Origin: Sinotaia quadrata
Taxonomy: Eukaryota > Mollusca > Gastropoda > Architaenioglossa > Viviparidae
Length of the DNA: 64,000 bases
Reading direction: 5' to 3'
Assembly: GCA_028829895.1 (NCBI GenBank)
Contig: CM054178.1
Span: forward strand, 101,360,058 to 101,424,057
Shown: one piece after another, positions 37,201-47,122 of the stretch
Numbering within the stretch: the first letter of the stretch is position 1
How the letters are laid out: every line of letters begins with the position of its first letter
Translations under genes and position numbers: made by a program
Notes under the pieces: model-generated
Databases searched by the model: none
What the model was told of the DNA's origin: nothing
What the model saw: only the letters and a program-made list of their open reading frames with translations

Positions 37201-40200
37201 ATATCTTTATGTTTTGAAAGTTTTGTGACAGGTATTAAAGCATTGAAAATATGTATAAAAATAAATTACTAAAACTCTGTGAACATGTACATTAGTGACA
37301 TGATATTTAATATATAATAATTCAATTCTGTGATATTTATTTCCAACAATGAATGTGCACAACATAGATTCAAATATTAATCACAGTACATATTTTTATA
37401 AATAGAAAATTCTTCCTGTAATGCACTATAGTCAACGGCTGTCCAGGTTCTTTCGTTGGTTGTCTCCATTGTTAAACCCCATTTAAAAACAAACTTGGCA
37501 TCCACATCATCACAGTCCATGGTATCACCCCACCTCAGTAAATGAGATGCTACAGTCTGAATAATGCTTTTAGTTTTCTTTCCTGACACCTCTCTCTCCC
37601 CAACTAAGCTACCAACACATTTCACAACAGAATCTGTAAACTGGCCCTTTTTATCTCTAGTGACAATATCTACAGGAGAGTCTTTTAGCCCTTCAGTGCA
37701 TTCAATCATAGGTTGGATGTATTTTTGTGATTCTCTAAGCTTACATTTCAAATTAGCAACTGTTTTGATACTTTTACTTAGGTTTTGTTGTGTTTGCTGA
37801 AGGATTTTCCTAACTTTTCTCAACTTTTTCAGCTGAGTGCTCTCATTTTTAAGTTTTTGCTCTATAAGCTTTTCTTTGAATTGTAATGCTTCTTTTGATC
37901 TGTTTAGATTATTTTTCTGTCGACAGATAGCAGCACTATCTCTTATTTTCTTTTTAAATTTCTCACTTACACATGCTAGCTCGTTTGTTAAGCTAATTTT
38001 TTCTGCCTGGCAAAATGAAAGGTTTGCTGATACTTCTATCTTTTCAGACAGCAAATGAATCTTTTGTTCAGAATCAACTTTACTTTTAATACTAGCTTCC
38101 TTCAGCATCTGCAACTCAGTTTCAACTGTCTCAATCTTACTTGTACTAGTTTTAGATTTCTGCATACGTGCTATTGTTTTCTTACATACAGCAATCTCAT
38201 GTTTTCCTAAGTCTAGCTGTTGTTTTAAGACTTCACAATCTTGGCAACTATCTCTAACTAGAGCTACTAGTACTACCTTTATTTAAAGGCTGATCCTCTT
38301 TGAAGAATCTTTCATTCAAAAATAAATCAAGGTTCATTTTACCATCTGACTTTGAAACACAGCAAAGAAGAGCATTGTAGTGCTTGTGATTTGTACTTAT
38401 TCTGTATTTCAGATTTGTGCATGTTTTGAGTGAGGGGCAAAGTTGTACAAGCCAACCATGCAGAATGTGATCTTTCAAACTTAATTTTTTAGCAAAACTT
38501 TCAAGTTCTAAACAAAGACCATTAGAAACTTCAACATGAATCACATGCATTCAATAGTGAGTCATGACTAATGTCATACATCTCACAGAAGGGTCCAATA
38601 TATTTAAGTTGAAATGGTGTAGAAAGAACATTTTCCCAGTTGTCAAAAGAGGTACTTTGGAGCTGTTTCATAACATTGCAAATACATGATGACAGGAGTG
38701 GAATGCCATCACTAGATTTAAGGGAAATATACTTATCTGCAAAATTTGTGATTTCTTTCAAAGTCTTTTTCCCATCAAGTCGCAGAAGACTGAGTTGTGC
38801 TATCAGTTGGTTGGTACATGGGATTGCTGGAATAGTTGGATGTCTGCCTCTGCCTCTTCCAGTAGCCAAGAGATGTGATAACATAAGAACATACTGCTTA
38901 TCAACTTCATAGAACATACCATAAAATATTTAATCGACATTTTAATAATGTGATATAAAATCTTCATGTTAATTTATGTACCACCAAAAAAATTAAAAGA
39001 TCGTGAAACCAAACCAAAACAAAGGCAGAAGCCATACAAATTTTTAAAATTAAGAGGAAAACATGTTCAAATTCAAAACAAACAGGATAAAATTATTTAA
39101 AATATATCTATATAAAAGCATTCACTAAATAAATATCTTATTAGCATTATTGTAAATCCACTGCTTGAAAAGAACATTTCACAGACCCAAGTGTTTCGGT
39201 TTACTATTTTTTGCATCAAGAGTTATCTTTTCTTTTTTAAATTATTGTGTAAGAAAACGATTTTTCTAAATAATAAGATTACCATCATTACTAAAATTAA
39301 TTAATTAAATAAAATAATATATTTAAATACGATCTGTGACTTCAAAATATGTATTGCAAGGAAATAGCAATCAAACTTTCGCGATAGAGTGACGCACCGA
39401 CTAACCTATTTTCAAACTACAGAATTGGTAGTGATGGTGAGGACAAAATGAATAATTCTGCTTTAAAAATAGAGATATGTTTACAAATAAACTAATCACA
39501 GAGTAAAGTAATCATTATTAAATGCTTACAAAATATCTTGCAGATAAGTGGTTTCAATTGTTCATATAAAATGTGAGAAAAATCAGCAGTAGCGTCAACG
39601 CGTTTCACACGTGGAAGTCATGAATGAAACAGGATGTGTACTACGGGATTTTCAATTTAGCGGATCTTGCAGGGGTCACTAATCAAGGATTACAGCATAT
39701 CATTAGAGAGATATTGAAATTCCGCAGAAAATGAAATTTTTTCATTATTTTGTGATAAATATTTCTTCCGAAAAATTTATCATGAACTTTTTAGTTAGAA
39801 AATTTATTTGGTTATTCGCATCAAACAAAAGTGAAAAATATATGAGTGTAAAGAGTTATATGTCCTCTATTTAAAGGACCAATCAGTTTTAGGGTTACAA
39901 AACCTCGCAGGCTCCGCTTTCTTTTTAAAAATTGGTATCCGAAAATGTGAATTTTACTTTTTTGGCCGTGAGGCGACTTTTGACCCATTTTTGTTTCCTC
40001 AGAGTTTATGGATACTATGATAAAATTCAGGAAAAAAAACAACAAAACAGTTCGAAAGACAAAACATTGATCTTATAAAAATGGTTAGTTGAGGTTTAAT
40101 GTGAAGAAAACTGCTCTGGAGTAAAGTTCAGCAAATTTGTGTGCATTTGCGAGTTTTTGCCTGTAAAGTGGTGGCCGTGGGACTACCTACTAATATAAGA

Positions 40201-43200
40201 GAGAAAAACTGACATACATGACTTTTTATATCATGTTATGTATAGTTCCAGAGTTGCTTAATTATGTGGTCCCATGAAATAAAGATTAAATTACATGAGC
40301 CATCCATCATATGGGTTTACAACTGTAATTTCTTATTAAATCAACTGATTTCATTAGATTATAATGATTTAGATTTCATTATAGATTATAATAAGCAAAG
40401 GTCTTTTATTTTGAATAGTTTGAGAACTATCATTCTAAACAGAGGTAATTTAAGTTGGGTTGAGCAGTAGAATAAATATTTTGTTTTCACAATAATATTT
40501 TTTTATTATTTAAATGAGTAGATCTTCTTTTGTTGTTTGTTTGTAGTCTGAAACTGAAAAAATCTGATAAATTTCATTCTTGATTCCTTTGCTTCTCAGT
40601 CTGATCGAGACTTATGCATGCGACTACTTTTGAGAGTGAAGGGTGTCATTAGTATCACCTTTGATATGAACAAAAAACGATGTCTTCTTAGAACTAAAGC
40701 AGAAGTCAAGCCAGAGGTACTATATTTTTGTGTATTGAAAATTATTTCTTTTTGTTTTGCCTCAGAGCCATTCCAAAGTATAAATGCAAAGACTGGATTT
40801 TACTTTATGTTTTCTTTAATAGTTTGACAGTAAAATGCAGAGTTTGTTCAGTTTTAGAAACACAACAAAATAAGTATAAAAATATTTAATTAGAGCTTTG
40901 TGAAGTGACAAACTTATAAATTACTTACATTTTCTACTGTTATCATCATCTACTAGTTCTAGTGTGTTTATATATTTTCTTGTTTATTCATCAGCTTCTA
41001 GTACGTGCTATTTCCAAAACAATGACCATGTCAGCACAACAAGTGATTAAAAATGAAAAGGGTGATGAGGTAAGACTAAACTTGACAATTATTTTCAATT
41101 GTAACATTTAGGATAATGGAGGATTTTGAATTCTCAGATTTTAACATGTAAATTTGATTAAAATTGTGAAAATAATACACATTTATTGTTGCTAATAATA
41201 CCCTTACAGAAGACTGTCAGTCATCAAGAGTAAATGAGAGAGGTTTTTCCCCTAGATAATTCCAAAGCATGGGTAATGGAAAAAAATCAAACAACTGTTT
41301 TGTAGTCTTTAACCGAGAAGAATGATCTAAGCACTTTTCCTTCATGCAACCCAGCAAGTATGCTATAGAATATATAATCTACACAAACGTGGCATTCAAG
41401 GTTAGCTGTTTAAAAGGCCTAAGATAATACACAACCTTTTAATCGTGACATTTAGGCAGCTTCACACTTAACATCTTATGAACCTTTGGGTCATCAAGTC
41501 TATACCATAACTAGGTAAAATATCAGAGATATACCTTTGATGGGTTTTATTACTATAGCTTAATAGTATGAGAATGCTACTACCATTGCAGTTCATACTA
41601 AATCTGGTGCTAGCACACAGCATTGCAATGCAAGCTCTATTCTACCTCTGTTACCACCTCTACTGGATCAGAGACAAGTTACATTAGCTATGACAACAGG
41701 TGACGCCAAAATTTCCAGCCTATATTATCCACCATGAGTCCATTGTTTCAGGCAACCATGTTCTAAGTGCAGAAGTCATTGGCTTCTTGCAATCCAAAGA
41801 GAAGTCTAGGTCTTGTCAGTTCCCTAGTGAAGACTGCCAAACAAGCTATGCTGGGGCGAGAGTCTACCTCTGTGTTACATGTCCAGTTTTTATTTAAAGA
41901 CCCTGCTTAGGAATTTTACAGAACTTTAATTTAATTAGATAAATTAATTTCTCCTCTTTCCTTAAACAGACTGGTTGCTCAAATTATCTTTCGTCTCATA
42001 TGAAAATGCGCCTGTGTAGTACAGACAAACAGATTCACGAACAGACAACTTGTGTACAATAGCCGGCTTGGAAACCGTTAACACTCTCTTAAATCTTTAT
42101 GCATTCAAAATGTTACATTTAGCTCAGTTGATCCCCCATCCAACCATAATTAGGTCTATATGCATAAAAATCACTACGAAAGAGGTATTAACAATAAAGA
42201 ATTTAATAGTTAATATTTAACAATAACAATCAATTACGAAGACACAGCTTCAGATCTAACTAAGGCAAGTTCAATCTGCTTGAAAGTTAATTTTGCCAGC
42301 ACATTCGATGGATTCAGAGTTCGGGTTAGTTACTTATCTCTCTTAGGAGTCTTGATGAACACGTGGTCTAAGGTCAGTTCGATCCTTCCACGTATCAAGT
42401 GATGCTTGCACTGTACGATCCGTAGTTTCCAATAACTTGTCGTCTCTCGACTTGTTACACTAGGGTTTCATCATGGCAGAACACCATCAACAAAGGCGGT
42501 ACGGAATTGTAACGTCGTCCGTCCAAGGTTGAATAAAGGAACACGCACCCAACGTAGAACATATTATAAGGCAGAGAAGAACCCGTTCTGAAATAAGAGT
42601 GTGGTTTCTATGAGCGATTTGCGTTTACATTCGCAAATCATCCAAGCACGTGACTGATACAATGCGCTTAGTTTTAAATCTTTGACTATCGTGTCTTTTA
42701 CAATATATTTATATTCATAAAAGATACAATATAATTCACGTGTGTTATTTTTAACATTACATGAACGTATGAATTTCCAAACATTTACTTCATCAAAAAT
42801 GGAATTCATACAAGGAGAACAAAATATAATTCAAATTAAATATGAGCGCTTTACGAATTAACAATGAAATTACACGCAAGAGAATCATTTGAATTACATG
42901 AAATTTGCAACGTGCACAGACGTTCTGCGGCACAAGAAAATTAAGGTTTATACAAATTAAAGTCAAAAGGTTACAATTAATTTATATACAATGAAATCTT
43001 TAGGCTTTAGTCATTCTATCGAATCACATATGCTCGGAGGAGAATTGTACAAAATACATACATAAATTCATATACAAAAATACAAATAGTAAAATGCAAT
43101 ATCATTGTAAGAAGTAGACGTGTTACCTTCTTAAAGTAGAATTACTGCACAAGACACGGGTTCCTATGTTCCTTCCCGACTCAGCAAGATATTCGGCAAC

Positions 43201-46200
43201 TAAGGTGCTCGAGAGCTGGGTGTGTGTGTCAGCCGGTTTGCGTTATGAGTAAAGAATATTACCGTGTCAAGAGTATTTATTGTAGTGCATGAATGCATCA
43301 CGTGACTAGATCACGAGGTATGTTTGTTGATCCGAACTTTCTCGACTGTTGTCTAAAGTTACATAACAAGGGATGAACTCACTATTGTTTTTTCCTCATG
43401 CTGGTGCACGACGGGAGGGTTCTAACAAAGGAATTCAATTCGAATATGATATTCGAGTTTTGGATGTGGGTCAGAAGTTTGTGACACAGAATTCGGTCAG
43501 AAGTCTGTCACACTCTGTGAGGGAAGGGGGAGTCTAGGTCTTATTCTTAATGATCATGACTGGTCAGGCAAACTCTGGGGTGGGGTTGGGGTACTGCTTC
43601 ACAAGGCAGCTTGAAAGATAATAATAATAATGAACTTTTCAAATAATTCATGTGTGTATTGTCATCTCTTGTTAACATCATTACAGACACTATTGAGGAA
43701 CTTTTCATGCCCCTAACAAGCACATCCATACAAATTATCTGGCTGATCTGTTACAGTCACATAAAAATCCTCTCCACCTCTCTCCATTTTTAGAGAATTT
43801 AGTGAAATTTTTTAGGAACCTAGGTTTTCATCTTATATTAAGACAAATTAAACCAGATCTGTCTCAGTTGTTTGTACATCTGGGTATGGTCTTTGAACAT
43901 CAGAGAACAAAGTATCTAACTGAAAATTGTACATATAATTAAACAGGCCTGATGGAGAAAGACTCAGTAACAACATTAGATATGCTAATAATAATGTCTG
44001 TTAAAGTCTGTAGCAGATTTGACTGTGCTGGGTAGACTTCATCTCAGACCTAATTTTTTTGATGTCACAGTGGAAATAATATGCTATGAATGTGCAACGA
44101 CAACTATTCCTCTTCTTAGGCAGGCTGTCAGCATGAACCAGCAAGGAGTGTCTAGAGGCAAGATTGCCCCTCTCCATCCCCTTCCCCCCTACATCTCTTT
44201 CAGTTTGCATTCACACAGCCTGGACAGGTTGGGGGCAGTACATCTTTCTGATCACTGAGAAGAGAAAGATTTTTTCACACACACAATGTCTAGATATGCT
44301 GGCAATATATTACTTCTTCAAAGAGTAGGAACAAATGATCTTGAAATGATGAGTTTGACTCTCTCTGACATCTCTGAGGAATTGAATCACCTGATCAGTG
44401 CCAGTTGGTCATGAAAAATATTTTGTTGTGCTTTAAAAGGAATATTTCTATTTAAAAAAAAAAAATCCAAGGTGAAATGAAAAAGCAGACAGCTGCCCAT
44501 GCAGAATGCTCTCTCAGTGTCAGATTGGACTGTACCTTTTGTTTTTTGACCTGATGCAAGGCCGGTCACATAGTAGTATGATACGCTACCATTTCAGATT
44601 ATCAAACTGCTCAAAAAAAAAGTTGAATGTGATATCTTTCTGAAATATGAAAAGTGGCTGTGATTATATATGGATTTTAAAAAAGTGTTCGAAATGCCAA
44701 ACATACTAAAGAATTTTAAAATTATTATTTTTTAAATATTTACAATTAAAAAATAAATATATAATAAAATGTTCCATTACCTTTCAATGAGTCTTGAAAA
44801 TATGATATTTTATCAGTGTTGAAGTATGTTTCAAAGATCAGCAGCAAAACAAAAATAAATAATCCTAAAATATAACTCTAATATATTTTCTTCTTTTTTT
44901 CCAAGAAATTGTTCAAATAAATTGTTCACGAGATTTTTTTTTTAGCACAACACTGCAAGTTGAAGTGAAAAGTCCATTGTTGAGCATTACACATTTTTTT
45001 AAATACATATTTGTGTAAAAATCACAAAACTGTCAAAGAAAATTATCCAAAAGATTTTTGCCTAAACAAATAAACTCAGTTGCATTATTCATATTGCAAG
45101 TTGAAATCCAATGTTCATTTGTTCAAACACCGCATGCCATGTTCAGTCGGTTTCAGAGCATCTCCAGTCTTCAATTTGGAAATCGCCAGGCTGGGAAAAA
45201 AGTTTTTTTTTTCTCATAAATACTTTTCATAAGTAAATTGAAGAATTATCTGCTTTTATAAGTCCAAATCAGCTGTAGGCTGATGCAGGCTGTCAACAAA
45301 GTAGATTGCATTCAAAGTCATAACTTTGCAAGATTTCGATGTTGTGTGAAACACAATGGATGTACTCCCCAAACCTGCTTTTTTCCATCACATGAACAGT
45401 CTAAATAAAACTATCCATTGGTAGAAGTGATACCAATCACCTACTAAGGGAAACATTTGTTTTACATTGAAGGAATAAGAAAAAGCATGCTTGAAGAATA
45501 ACTGTAGACAGTATGCAAACAGTCTGGCCATATTCAGTTTCTGTACCTTCAACAGAACATGGCCTTATATTGGATTAAGGCAGTTTGCTTTTGTTGAGAT
45601 AGACTGCATATAGATATGCTTGATGCCAGATGGAATGCTGTTACCAGTTATGACTCCATTCATGGACTGGATGGTTCATGCAGTAGATGTATTATCAGTA
45701 AGCTTTGCATATGCTGGCATATTCTTTTCCACTAGCAATCTTAATTCTAAATTCTGGTTCAAACTCAGAGTCAAGGAATACCTCCCTGATTCTTATTGCC
45801 TGTTCAAATGGGGGACGGCATGGATAAACATTGTTGGAGTCGAAACTATTGTCAAACTAGATCTGCTCAGAAGCCATACTCCCCAGTGTTCCTCAAAATC
45901 TCGGGTGGTTATATCTTCACAATCATAAATTATCAATTCATCATTGTGAAAGAAACTGTTGTCATTGGGCTTTGGTATATATCTAGTCCACTATTGAAAG
46001 ACTAGCACTTGAGGGTTTTATCAAGGAAAATGGATTGTTTTCTGTCATTGGAGCCACATGAGAGGATTTGATCCTTTCTCAGCATCCATCTTTTTTTTCT
46101 TCTGATTATAATTATCTGAGGTTACAGGTCTACCATTGCCCACAATAAGGGGAACACTTTCGGACATTTTATTTTTAGTGGACATAATAAATCCTCAGAC

Positions 46201-47122
46201 AAATAAATATATGTCAGACCTTTTGGGCATCATAGAAAGAGAAAAACCTTAAAACCTGACTTGAAATTGTGTATAGCTGTATGAATTCAGATAAATACTC
46301 AAATGTCAGTGTATATTTAATATAATAATTAATTCAGACTGTATATATTAGTTCTCAAGTTACACAACCTGCTTTTTCTGTCAATAGACACTCATTCAGT
46401 TTGAGATGATTATATGTGATTATACAAATTTATGAAATATACAGTCTGTTACTTGGTATCCTGCAAATGAAAAATTGAAAAGGGTTGTGGTTTATTATAC
46501 ATTTATCTCCAACAACACACATATTTTGTTTTATAACATGTTTCATTATCAGCATGGCCCCTGCAATTGACTGTACCATAGGAAATGAGAACTGCAATAG
46601 CTTGTTTCTTATCAGCAAATTCAAATGAGTTATTGAAACAAAAATGAGAGATTTATAATATTTTTTAATTGTTCTTCATGGCAATTTTCATATATCTTTG
46701 GGGTTTTTTTTTGAGAATTAATTAATTATCACAAAACAAATATTAATGTACAAAGAGACTACCACCAGACAAGTACCCAAAATGCTAAGCTATCTAACTC
46801 TTGTTTTGGATTATAATTATGTGTATAAATTATGTTTTTCTTTGCAGTAATCATTGATTCATTTTATTTACTTGTGTTTGATTTATCACAGACACTAATA
46901 AACTTCAATATCAGTGACCACCTTGCTGCTGAAACTGTTGAACTGGAAAAGGAAAATAATGTTAGCCCTCCTCCATATCTTTCGGATGATGAAGATGAAA
47001 AGCGTGGTACCACTGAGGAAGACAAAAGTGCACTATCTCGGGGTGACACAAATCCTCAGGCCTCTGCATCCAAATGGTTTAGTGCTGCAGCCAATTTTCT
47101 AACCAACTCATTCTACTGGTGA
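20108..47122 (+). CDS. ARMC1: ARMC1, armadillo repeat-containing protein 1, complete coding region in eight exons
   Basis: Exons 20108-20182, 20696-20770, 29616-29707, 30324-30437, 35778-35865, 40600-40716, 40995-41069 and 46892-47122 all have AG/GT borders and join in phase to 288 residues, close to the roughly 282 of vertebrate ARMC1. Residues 1-118 form the N-terminal armadillo-type helical part. Residues about 130-212 match the C-terminal alpha/beta domain, with LLLRVKGVISITFDM and AISKTMTMSAQQVIK aligning to LLKIKGVISFTFQM and AIASTKVMKAQQVVK of the vertebrate protein. The end ASKWFSAAANFLTNSFYW is the family hallmark. In vertebrates ARMC1 is a cytosolic protein that associates with mitochondria and influences their distribution. 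The start ATG (20108) is two bases after the acceptor, and alignment of the following residues with vertebrate ARMC1 supports it. Introns 2, 4, 5 and 7 are enlarged by transposons. Confidence 0.93.
20696..20770 (+). CDS. ARMC1: ARMC1 exon 2 (residues 26-50)
   Basis: Acceptor CATAG, donor GTGAGT. Encodes DSTCMGGLVLVLSNPD and VVSLALE, matching the first armadillo-like helices. Confidence 0.9.
20997..21003. repeat. 7-bp target-site duplication ATAATAA, left
   Basis: Repeated at 27400-27406 on the other side of the element. Confidence 0.75.
21823..22040. repeat. Left arm of a roughly 200-bp inverted repeat within the nested element
   Basis: TTCATTCACTGATTTCT and CTTATGATTGTAAATTTGTA are found in reverse complement at 23255-23440. 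The arm starts TAGATAGCAGCA, resembling the element terminus. Confidence 0.75.
23255..23470. repeat. Right arm of the inverted repeat, ending at the element terminus
   Basis: Reverse complement of 21823-22040 with scattered substitutions; its outer end is GCCGCTACCTA. Confidence 0.75.
24880..25720 (-). pseudogene. Decayed coiled-coil gene of TAGGTAG transposon copy 1
   Basis: The minus strand matches the C-terminal and N-terminal parts of the 37377-38917 gene of copy 2 (shared stretch CTGGCCAGGTTCTTCCATTGG against CTGTCCAGGTTCTTTCGTTGG on the plus strand). Most of the coiled-coil middle is deleted and frames are broken. Confidence 0.7.
27400..27406. repeat. 7-bp target-site duplication ATAATAA, right
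   Basis: Partner of 20997-21003. Confidence 0.75.
27407..29615. other. Rest of ARMC1 intron 2, nothing recognised
   Basis: AT-rich. No splice-bounded exon fitting the ARMC1 phase and no clear transposon ends were found between 27407 and exon 3. Confidence 0.4.
29616..29707 (+). CDS. ARMC1: ARMC1 exon 3 (residues 51-80 plus split codon)
   Basis: Acceptor TTCTAG, donor GTTAGT. Encodes TLILLAEDLETQP and GMLEQLEAVLD; ends two bases into an Arg codon. Confidence 0.88.
30324..30437 (+). CDS. ARMC1: ARMC1 exon 4 (residues 81-118 plus split codon)
   Basis: Acceptor ATGCAG, donor GTATAA. Encodes HDLAEKLYILLTDSPSS, aligning with the EIYDILQSS segment, then a polar linker. Confidence 0.88.
31018..31297. 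repeat. MITE-like inverted repeat (about 280 bp)
   Basis: AAAACGGACTCCGCTATGA at 31018 and TCATAGCGGAGTCCGTTT near 31278 are inverted copies bounding an AT-rich core. No target duplication was identified. Confidence 0.55.
31372..33541 (+). pseudogene. Coiled-coil gene related to that of the TAGGTAG transposon, decayed
   Basis: A short first exon (31372-31405, MELPAMLVSVL, donor GTAAGT) joins in phase to 32225 after TTGCAG, giving RDEQYNTILKQIQPRNKGRP. The frame then shifts near 32310 and resumes as 32330-32642 (QESGISLKDLQAYFLKLCC), with stops before a third frame, 32708-33436. This third part is a long coiled coil (SQLKAKIRTLNTSQTTLKSQ, RRLQEKYADKVKQYQKL) continued to 33541. The block LDLVYFGQYSSKYSVSKDFL corresponds to FQLKYIGPFCEMYDISHDSL in 38531-38917, so the two genes are distant relatives. 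AATAAA follows at about 33582. It lies in ARMC1 intron 4. Transposon ends were not identified; no known domain recognised. Confidence 0.6.
31390..31492. repeat. Tandem duplication, about 50-bp unit, 2 units, spanning the exon-1 donor
   Basis: GTGCTGCGTAAGTAATTCAC and GTGCTGTGTAAGTAATTCAC each precede TAAGGTTAATTTACTATAGC. The donor GTAAGT is therefore present twice. Confidence 0.88.
33600..35777. other. Remainder of ARMC1 intron 4, AT-rich
   Basis: No coding exon is visible. A direct repeat CCCTTTACTATCACACAT occurs twice near 35007-35042. The segment 35460-35610 is GC-richer and may be an edge of another element, but I found no terminal repeats. Confidence 0.4.
34154..34198. repeat. (TA)n microsatellite
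   Basis: About 45 bp of pure AT alternation. Confidence 0.95.
35778..35865 (+). CDS. ARMC1: ARMC1 exon 5 (residues 119-148)
   Basis: Acceptor TTTCAG, donor GTAAAC. Encodes the linker and first strand, SFMGSRCTKSVILQIRGIYD. Confidence 0.88.
36012..36018. repeat. 7-bp target-site duplication CTAATAT, left
   Basis: Repeated at 40190-40196. One more base (A) outside the left copy matches the terminal A of the element on the right, so an 8-bp reading cannot be excluded for this copy alone. Confidence 0.85.
36019..40189 (-). mobile_element. TAGGTAG-family TIR transposon, copy 2, intact ends (4171 bp, TSD CTAATAT)
   Basis: The 13-bp termini TAGGTAGTCCCAC and GTGGGACTACCTA are perfect inverted repeats. 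CTAATAT flanks both sides (36012-36018 and 40190-40196). The element sits in ARMC1 intron 5 and carries one minus-strand gene (37377-38917) coding for a globular N-terminal part and a long coiled coil. No DDE, hAT-type or P-type transposase motif was recognised. A 7-bp duplication is unusual: hAT elements make 8 bp and P-like elements 7-8 bp. Superfamily is left open. Confidence 0.9.
37377..38917 (-). pseudogene. Coiled-coil protein gene of the TAGGTAG transposon, copy 2
   Basis: Three minus-strand frames follow one another: 38917-38531, 38550-38254 and 38165-37377 (262 codons). The first two overlap around 38540, where one frame change is needed, so the copy is slightly broken or spliced. 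The N-terminal part has GRGRHPTIPAIPCTNQLIAQ and LKYIGPFCEMYDISHDSLLN, matching the 32225-32642 gene in pattern. The last frame is a Lys/Glu/Leu-rich coiled coil (KTSTSKIETVETELQMLKEA onward, about 140 residues). It ends in a compact C-terminal part with FVFKWGLTMETTNERTW and AVDYSALQEEFSIYKN. The sister copy at 24880-25720 shares the C-terminal part. I do not recognise the family. It may be the element's mobilising protein or an accessory factor. Confidence 0.6.
40190..40196. repeat. 7-bp target-site duplication CTAATAT, right
   Basis: Partner of 36012-36018. Confidence 0.85.
40600..40716 (+). CDS. ARMC1: ARMC1 exon 6 (residues 149-187)
   Basis: Acceptor TCTCAG, donor GTACTA. Contains LLLRVKGVISITFDM and RCLLRTKAEVKPE, the most conserved part of the C-terminal domain. 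Confidence 0.92.
40995..41069 (+). CDS. ARMC1: ARMC1 exon 7 (residues 188-212)
   Basis: Acceptor CATCAG, donor GTAAGA. Encodes LLVRAISKTMTMSAQQVIK. Confidence 0.92.
41868..41872. repeat. Target-site duplication CTCTG, left
   Basis: Repeated at 43513-43517. Confidence 0.83.
41873..43512 (-). mobile_element. Solo-LTR-like insertion, family 2 copy A (1640 bp, TSD CTCTG)
   Basis: Starts TGTTAC and ends GTCACA on the plus strand; flanked by CTCTG at 41868-41872 and 43513-43517. It aligns over its length, in inverse orientation, with 58308-59979 (shared TTTAGCTCA, CCCCCATCCAA, TACGAAAGAGGT and GTAAGAAGTAGACGTGTTAC). No coding capacity seen. It lies in ARMC1 intron 7. Confidence 0.87.
43513..43517. 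repeat. Target-site duplication CTCTG, right
   Basis: Partner of 41868-41872. Confidence 0.83.
43763..44415 (+). pseudogene. DIRS-type retrotransposon remnant: end of reverse transcriptase and RNase H
   Basis: Frame 43763-43942 reads FFRNLGFHLILRQIKPDLSQ then FVHLGMVFE, the late RT block of tyrosine-recombinase or Ty3-like elements. The next frame, 44019-44258, has LGRLHLRP, TTIPLLRQAV and a degenerate FTDAS-GWGA counterpart (SLDRLGAVHLSDH). Then NDLEMMSLTL corresponds to the IN-LE--A block of RNase H. Several stops and shifts separate the pieces. It lies in ARMC1 intron 7, immediately after the solo LTR. Confidence 0.65.
45640..45835 (+). pseudogene. DIRS-type retrotransposon remnant: downstream block
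   Basis: PFMDWMVHAVDVLSVSF, AYAGIFFS and KFWFKLRVKEYLPDS match the F-D--A-AVDALS-W ... AYAFPP ... KVL-K-R segment that follows RNase H in DIRS-like polyproteins. The 1.2 kb between this and the previous fragment is decayed. Confidence 0.6.
45930..46890. other. Rest of ARMC1 intron 7, nothing recognised
   Basis: AT-rich sequence without further recognisable coding blocks. Confidence 0.4.
46892..47122 (+). CDS. ARMC1: ARMC1 exon 8 (residues 213-288, stop)
   Basis: Acceptor TCACAG at 46886-46891; TGA at 47120-47122. Contains an acidic patch (SDDEDE) with an upstream PPPY, then ASKWFSAAANFLTNSFYW. Confidence 0.94.
   Translation, partial: TLINFNISDHLAAETVELEKENNVSPPPYLSDDEDEKRGTTEEDKSALSRGDTNPQASASKWFSAAANFLTNSFYW

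Noticed and set aside
45620..46005. Possible host exon in ARMC1 intron 7
   Set aside because: The frame matches a DIRS-type block and has no splice sites compatible with the ARMC1 phase.
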